Of a DNA stretch of 18,246 nucleotides, positions 14,285 to 18,246 are shown piece after piece. The notes beneath the pieces are model-generated. The model saw only the letters and a list, made by a program, of their open reading frames with translations, was not told where the DNA came from and ran no database searches. Source of the DNA: Elusimicrobiota bacterium (GTDB taxonomy: Bacteria > Elusimicrobiota > Elusimicrobia > O2-12-FULL-59-9); the NCBI GenBank assembly GCA_016206405.1, contig JACQRQ010000127.1, forward strand, positions 1 through 18,246. The letters are read 5' to 3'. How positions within the stretch are numbered: position 1 is the stretch's first letter; the number at the start of each line of letters is the position of its first letter. The position numbers and the translations under genes are program-made.

Positions 14285-14901
14285 TTGTTTTCCTCTATTG
14301 CGACTGTCTTATGGTAGGCCGCCAGTATATCTTTTTCGATTCTGAGCCGCAATTTTGGGTCCAGGATTTTAAAGCATTTGGTGCCCTGTCCGGGATAGAG
14401 CAGCTCGACGGCGCCGCCGGTCTTTTTTAAGATGCCGAAGAGGACCGCCAGCTCGTTTTCAAAGACAACCTCCACGTTGGCGACCCGTTTGGGATAGGGA
14501 AGCAGCGCGACGTTTCCGACGCGGAAGCCGGCGCCGGGAGCGATTTTTTGGGCGGCGATGGGCGCCGGAGAGGGGCCCTTCTTGAAGGCCGCCAGGGCGC
14601 GCTCCAAGACCTCTTTATGCAGCCGCTGCGTGAGGATGCGCATCTCGGGATAAAGCTTGCCGTTTTTTCCTTCATAGGCCGGAAGTTGAAAAGAATTGAA
14701 TTCGCCGTTTGAGACCAGCCGCAGGCGCGCCAGGGCCAAGGCATGATTGAAAGTGAGGTTGATTTCTTTTTGAGATCCCGAGTGGACAGCCTTGAAGGCG
14801 GTGACGCGCAACTGCGCGGCGCGGCAAATCTCAGGCGCCGCCGCGGCCAAAGCGCAGCAAAGCGCCGCTCCCAGCGCGGCGGGGTTAACTCTTGCGCTCA
14901 A
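14281..14901 (-). CDS. Exported protein with two SpoVG-like domains (putative)
   Basis: The frame is open to 15039, but the upstream part lies inside the HAD gene. A TTG at 14901 gives 206 residues with a clear signal peptide (hydrophobic core about 8-24, ending ICRA before Ala-Gln). The start is uncertain and lacks a Shine-Dalgarno sequence. The mature part looks like a tandem repeat. Residues about 31-107 run from LRVTAFKAV to LERALAAFKK, and 126-198 from FRVGNVALL to EKDILAAYHK. Each follows the SpoVG pattern: a short strand, a beta hairpin, a GxF/V..LP segment, then a C-terminal helix. SpoVG is a cytoplasmic RNA/DNA-binding regulator, so an exported tandem form is unusual. It overlaps the HAD gene by 17 bases and is GTGA-coupled to the S8 protease. 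Confidence 0.65.
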   Translation of the reverse strand: MSARVNPAALGAALCCALAAAAPEICRAAQLRVTAFKAVHSGSQKEINLTFNHALALARLRLVSNGEFNSFQLPAYEGKNGKLYPEMRILTQRLHKEVLERALAAFKKGPSPAPIAAQKIAPGAGFRVGNVALLPYPKRVANVEVVFENELAVLFGILKKTGGAVELLYPGQGTKCFKILDPKLRLRIEKDILAAYHKTVAIEENK

Positions 14902-15595
14902 GGGCGTGGCGGGGACGGGAGGAGTTCTCGCGGTCGATGATGCCGACCAGCTCGTAGATGTCGCCCAGCTCGTAATCGGCCCCGGATTCCTTGGTGTCGA
15001 AGGTATTGCCGTATTTCGCCCAGGCGGTGCGGATTCCAAGGGCTTTGGCGCCGGCGATGTCGCGTTCGGCCCAGTCGCCCACCATCAGGGTTTCCTTCGG
15101 CGCGGTCTTTAGAACGTCGAGGGCGAATTGAAACGGCTTGGGGGAGGGTTTGCGCTCGTTGGTGTCGTCGAAGGTGATGATTTTTTCGAAATAATGCTGG
15201 AGGCCCAAAGAGACGATTCTCAGCCACGCCTGCAGGCGCGGGGCGTCGGAGATGACGACCATGGGGATGGCCCGTTTGTTGAGCTGCGTCAGGGTCATGT
15301 TGACGTGGGGGTAGAGCGTCATGTTGCCGTCTTTGGCGCGGCGATAGCCCACGATGCCCGCGGCCAGGATTCGGTAGTCGATGGCGCCGAACTCCTGGAG
15401 CAGGACTTTATCGAAGATGTCCTGCTGCTCGATGCCCTCCTTGTAGATGTCGTAGATTTTCTTGCTCATGACCTCTTTGGGGGTGCTGAGCCCGGCGTCG
15501 ATCATGGCGTCGATGGCGGCGTCCACGGCGGCGCGCTTCATTTTCATGAAGTCCATCAGCGTGTTGTCGATGTCGAAAATGATGCTTTTGATCAT
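14885..15595 (-). CDS. HAD-family hydrolase
   Basis: 236 residues, cytoplasmic. The HAD phosphatase motifs are in order: DIDNTL with nucleophile Asp8 and acid/base Asp10, VVISDAP with Ser near 117 (motif II), Lys in RKPSPKPF near 150-157 (motif III), and VGDWAERDI near 172-180 (motif IV). A helical cap lies between motifs I and II, as in the phosphoglycolate phosphatase/YjjG-like branch. The substrate cannot be told from sequence. Nucleotide or sugar phosphates are typical. The ATG at 15595 overlaps the efp stop as ATGA, so the two are translationally coupled. Confidence 0.9.
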   Translation of the reverse strand: MIKSIIFDIDNTLMDFMKMKRAAVDAAIDAMIDAGLSTPKEVMSKKIYDIYKEGIEQQDIFDKVLLQEFGAIDYRILAAGIVGYRRAKDGNMTLYPHVNMTLTQLNKRAIPMVVISDAPRLQAWLRIVSLGLQHYFEKIITFDDTNERKPSPKPFQFALDVLKTAPKETLMVGDWAERDIAGAKALGIRTAWAKYGNTFDTKESGADYELGDIYELVGIIDRENSSRPRHALERKS

Positions 15596-16149
15596 GCGCG
15601 CTCGATGTATTCTCCCGTCTCCGTGCTGACGACCACTTTCTCGCCTTCCTCGATGAAAAGCGGGACTTTGATTTCAACCCCGGTCTCCAGCGTCGCCGGT
15701 TTGGTCATATTGGAGACCGAGTCGCCCTTGACTCCCGGCACGGTCGAGGCGACCGCCAGGGTCACTTTCTTGGGAAGCTCGACGGTGATGAGGTTTCCGT
15801 CGATGTAGATGCCCTGCACCTCCATGTTTTCGCACAAAAACTCGCACGCAAGGCCCAGCTTTTTTTTATCAATCGCCATCTGCTCGTAGGATTCCATGTC
15901 CATGAATTGCAGGGACTCGCCCTCGGCGTAGAGGAAGGTTTTTTTGCGCTTCAAAACTTCCACGGTCCTGAACTTGTCGGAGGGGCTGAAGCTGCGCTCG
16001 GTGATGGCTCCCGTCAGAAGGTTCTTTATTTTTGTCCTCACCATGGCGCCGCCTTTGCCGGGCTTATGGTGCTGGAACCAGATGATCTCCAGGATGTTGC
16101 CGGCATCGTCGAAAATCGCGCCGTTGTGAAATTCTCCCGCTCGGATCAT
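15592..16149 (-). CDS. efp: Translation elongation factor P
   Basis: 185 residues, the normal three-domain EF-P length. EF-P relieves ribosome stalling at consecutive prolines by binding between the P and E sites. Domain I carries the loop HHKPGKGGA with Lys32 at the tip, the position modified in bacteria that use EpmA-type beta-lysylation or other Lys modifications. Domain III contains GDSVSNMTKPATLETG, the EF-P signature, and the ending IKVPLFIEEGEKVVVSTETGEYIER is typical. AGGAGA lies about 6 bases before the ATG. It is 11 bases after the M24 peptidase gene, a neighbour pairing also seen in other bacteria. No modification enzyme gene is in the window. Confidence 0.97.
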   Translation of the reverse strand: MIRAGEFHNGAIFDDAGNILEIIWFQHHKPGKGGAMVRTKIKNLLTGAITERSFSPSDKFRTVEVLKRKKTFLYAEGESLQFMDMESYEQMAIDKKKLGLACEFLCENMEVQGIYIDGNLITVELPKKVTLAVASTVPGVKGDSVSNMTKPATLETGVEIKVPLFIEEGEKVVVSTETGEYIERA

Positions 16150-16160
16150 GAAAATCTCCT

Positions 16161-17195
16161 TTATTGAGTCAGAATTCGGCTGCCCTTTGAGGTGACGGCC
16201 AGCGTGTCTTCGATGCGCACGCCGAAGCGGCCGGGCAGGTAAATGCCGGGTTCGACGGTGACCACCATCCCGGGCCGAAGCTTTTCCCGGGATTTGGGGG
16301 CGACGCGCGGCGGCTCGTGGATGTCGATGCCGACGCCGTGCCCGGTGCTGTGGATGAAGTACTTCCCGTAGCCGGCGCGCGCGATCACGCGCCGGGAGGC
16401 TTCGTCAACGTCTCCGGCGGCGACGCCCGGCCGGACTTTGAGCATGCCCGCGCGCTGCGACTTCTCCACCAGCCCGTAAACCTTGGCGTAGGCGCCGTTG
16501 GGTTTTCCGGTGAAAACGGTGCGGGTCATGTCGGAGCGATACAGCTTGTAGACGCAGCCGAAATCGATGACGATGGCCTGGTCTTTGCCGATGATTTTTT
16601 CCGAGCTGCGGTGGTGGGGCAGGGCGCCGTTGGGTCCCGAGGCCACGATCGTCTCAAAAGCGACGCCTTCGCCGCCCAACTGGGTCATCAAGCTTTCCAA
16701 TTCGCGGGCCACGGAGATTTCGCTGCGGCCGGGCTTGATATTCGGCTTAAGCAGGCGGAAGGCCGCGGCGGTCATGGCGCAGGCCTTTTCCACGCGCTCC
16801 AGGTCGCGGCGGGACTTGACCGCGCGCAGATGCGCGAGCAGGGAGGGGGTCTCGACGCAGCCCGCGTCTTTGAGGCTTTTTCCCCTGGCGTAAAGCTCTT
16901 TTTCGGAGTCAAAACCCACCCGCCGGAGATTGTGCTCCCGGGTGATTTTTCTCAAGGCCGGCAATAGAGAGACGGCGGCCAGTATTTCGCAGCCCGGAAC
17001 GGATTTTTGAAAGTGATCCTTGAGGAGCATGGGCAGCATCGCCCACACCTTGCGCCTGCCCACCAAGAGCGCGAAACCCTCTTGCGGAAAATCCGTGAGG
17101 TAATTGAGATCGGATTGGTGGGTGACTAGGTAGCCGTCCAAACCGTACTCTTTAAGCGAGTTTTGAAAATCCCTGATATTGGCTGGTAGAGGCAT
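16161..17195 (-). CDS. Xaa-Pro aminopeptidase/dipeptidase (M24 family)
   Basis: 344 residues. An N-terminal creatinase-like domain covers about 1-125 and a C-terminal pita-bread metallopeptidase domain about 130-344. All five metal ligands are in place: Asp211 in VIDFG, Asp222 in RSDMTRT, His286 in TGHGVGIDIHEPP, Glu315 in VEPGIY and Glu329 in VRIED. His194 in LPHH is the usual substrate-binding position. It removes residues N-terminal to proline from peptides. Aminopeptidase versus dipeptidase cannot be decided. It is the first gene of the operon that continues with efp. AGGAGG lies about 20 bases before the ATG, further than normal, and there is no better in-frame start between them. Confidence 0.93.
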   Translation of the reverse strand: MPLPANIRDFQNSLKEYGLDGYLVTHQSDLNYLTDFPQEGFALLVGRRKVWAMLPMLLKDHFQKSVPGCEILAAVSLLPALRKITREHNLRRVGFDSEKELYARGKSLKDAGCVETPSLLAHLRAVKSRRDLERVEKACAMTAAAFRLLKPNIKPGRSEISVARELESLMTQLGGEGVAFETIVASGPNGALPHHRSSEKIIGKDQAIVIDFGCVYKLYRSDMTRTVFTGKPNGAYAKVYGLVEKSQRAGMLKVRPGVAAGDVDEASRRVIARAGYGKYFIHSTGHGVGIDIHEPPRVAPKSREKLRPGMVVTVEPGIYLPGRFGVRIEDTLAVTSKGSRILTQ

Positions 17196-17260
17196 GGATG
17201 TGTCGAGCTTGCGCGCTCCTCCTGGTGGATGATTTCAGACGTGTTCTTCGAATTCAGGTT

Positions 17261-17289
17261 AGTATATTAAAAATGCTAGAATCCCACAA
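17261..17289 (-). promoter_or_regulatory. Sigma-70-type promoter of the Xaa-Pro peptidase/efp operon
   Basis: On the minus strand TTGTGG (17289-17284), exactly 17 bases, and TATACT (17266-17261) give a start near 17254 and a leader of about 58 bases. On the plus strand the same stretch contains TAGAAT at 17277-17282 with a weak TTCAGG at 17253-17258, a possible promoter for the divergent GT9 gene whose ATG is at 17313. The two would overlap and compete. Confidence 0.6.
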
Positions 17290-17312
17290 GCAATTCTCCG
17301 AAGAGAAAAAGC

Positions 17313-18246
17313 ATGGAAATCCTCCTTTTTTGGCTGGGCCGCATCGGAGATTTTGTGGTGGCCAGCCCGGTCTTTGAGGCATTAAAAAGGCGCTACCCGG
17401 GGGCGCGGCTGACGCTCGTCTCCTGGCCGGGCGCCTGTCCTTTGGCGGAGCTCGATCCCCACCTGCGGGAGGTTTGGAAAATCCACCCGTGGAGCGCTTT
17501 TTGGCGCAATCTGCCGCTGCTGCGGATGCTCATCACCCGGCGTTTCCACCTCGCGGCGGATTTAAACCCGTCCTATTCCAGGTCTTCCGCCCTGCTGACG
17601 GCCCTCTGCCGCGCTCGCCAAAAAATCTCCTTCAAAAAGAAGTTTTCAAGCCTGCTTTGCTCCGAGAGCGTCGGCTTCGACGCTGAAAAAGACCACATGA
17701 TGCAGCGCTACGCCGCCCTGTGCCGGAGGCTGGGAGCTGAATTTGAATTCAGGCAGAGGGTTTATCTTCGACGGCGGCATGAGGCGGCGGCCGAGTCGGT
17801 GTTGTCGGCCGGCGCCCTCGCGCCCGACGGGATCCGCGTGGCGGTGCATCCGGGGAATTTCAAGAAGTACGACAACCGTTGGCCGGAGCGCAAATTTGTC
17901 GAGCTGACCCGGCGTTTGCTGGAGATCCCCAAAGTCCAGGTTTTCTACCTTGCCGGTCCGGGAGAGGAAGCGCAAGTTCTGGCGATGCTGCAGGAGCTGC
18001 CGCCCGCCGTCCGTTTCTTGCCCCCGATGCCCCTTGCCGTCACCGCCGCCCTCCTCAAAAAGATGCGGCTTTTCATCGGCCATCCAACGAGCACCATGCA
18101 TTTGGCCTGCGCCGTCGGCACGCCGACGCTGACCCTCATCAGCCGCTACAATTATCATTGCTGGCGTCCGCTGGAACCGGGCCACCATTGGGCCGTTTCC
18201 GAGCAGTGGGACAGTTGCCGGGACATTCCTGTGGATGCGGCGTGGA
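17313..18246 (+). CDS. Glycosyltransferase family 9 (heptosyltransferase-like), 3' end outside window
   Basis: At least 311 residues, open to the window edge without a stop. The N-terminus EILLFWLGRIGDFVVASPV is the GT9 glycine-rich start (usually RxxxxGDxxxxxP). The second half has VAVHPGNFKKYDNRWPERKFVEL, the family HPG-type segment, and FYLAGPGEE. FIGHPTSTMHLACAVGTPTLTL stands where ADP-heptose:LPS heptosyltransferases usually have a GxDTGxxH motif. Such enzymes work on the cytoplasmic side of the inner membrane on the LPS core or other surface glycans. A weak GAAGAG lies before the ATG. It is divergent from the peptidase operon. The donor and acceptor are not known, and the motif change makes true heptose use uncertain. 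Confidence 0.88.
   Translation, partial: MEILLFWLGRIGDFVVASPVFEALKRRYPGARLTLVSWPGACPLAELDPHLREVWKIHPWSAFWRNLPLLRMLITRRFHLAADLNPSYSRSSALLTALCRARQKISFKKKFSSLLCSESVGFDAEKDHMMQRYAALCRRLGAEFEFRQRVYLRRRHEAAAESVLSAGALAPDGIRVAVHPGNFKKYDNRWPERKFVELTRRLLEIPKVQVFYLAGPGEEAQVLAMLQELPPAVRFLPPMPLAVTAALLKKMRLFIGHPTSTMHLACAVGTPTLTLISRYNYHCWRPLEPGHHWAVSEQWDSCRDIPVDAAW

Noticed and set aside
13403..14317. 304-codon open frame on the plus strand opposite the S8 protease gene
   Set aside because: Gly/Val/Asp-rich shadow translation without domains. The opposite strand has a complete catalytic triad gene.
14902..15039. 46-residue Ser/Thr/Pro-rich extension of the SpoVG-like frame
   Set aside because: It is a shadow of the HAD gene and would bury the signal peptide internally.

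Overview
The window is a gene-dense, GC-rich piece of bacterial chromosome with almost no intergenic space. The gene content points to a Gram-negative-type, probably anaerobic or facultative bacterium: a GT9 lipopolysaccharide-type glycosyltransferase, a predicted outer-membrane barrel, a PilB-type ATPase, a secreted protease with a FlgD-like C-terminal domain, and a split archaeal-type methylmalonyl-CoA mutase. My best guess is an Elusimicrobiota-like or related lineage. That is inference from gene content and needs a similarity search.

Left edge (1-822): a tRNA-Ser(CGA) on the minus strand, flanked on both sides by short inverted repeats, then smpB on the plus strand. smpB converges on, and overlaps by 11 bases, a gene for a small exported barrel-like protein (812-1570, minus) that has its own good promoter.

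Central operon (10872 down to 1705, minus strand): nine tightly packed genes, DUF192 - mcmA1 - pilB - GAF/HD-GYP - mcmA2 - meaB - mce - carboxyltransferase (mmdA/pccB type) - mdh. Most junctions overlap or have 1-22 base gaps. It encodes both halves of a B12-dependent methylmalonyl-CoA mutase, its G-protein chaperone, the epimerase, a biotin-dependent carboxyltransferase and malate dehydrogenase. Together these interconvert succinyl-CoA, methylmalonyl-CoA and propionyl-CoA and link to oxaloacetate/malate, as in propionate metabolism of the Wood-Werkman type. Unexpectedly, a type IV pilus/type II secretion ATPase and a GAF-HD-GYP signalling protein lie between the two mutase subunits. No biotin carboxylase, biotin carrier or membrane decarboxylase subunit is in the window.

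Right part: a plus-strand membrane glycosyltransferase (GT39/PMT-like) with C-terminal TPRs (10935-12689) converges with a second minus-strand operon (17195 down to 12683): Xaa-Pro peptidase (M24) - EF-P - HAD hydrolase - a secreted protein that looks like two tandem SpoVG-like domains - secreted subtilisin-family protease. Its promoter (near 17261-17289) is back to back with a GT9 glycosyltransferase gene that runs off the right edge (17313-18246).

No CRISPR array, insertion sequence, prophage gene or rRNA was seen. No intrinsic terminator with a convincing T-tract was found. No gene-free stretch exceeds about 160 bases apart from the tRNA flanks described.
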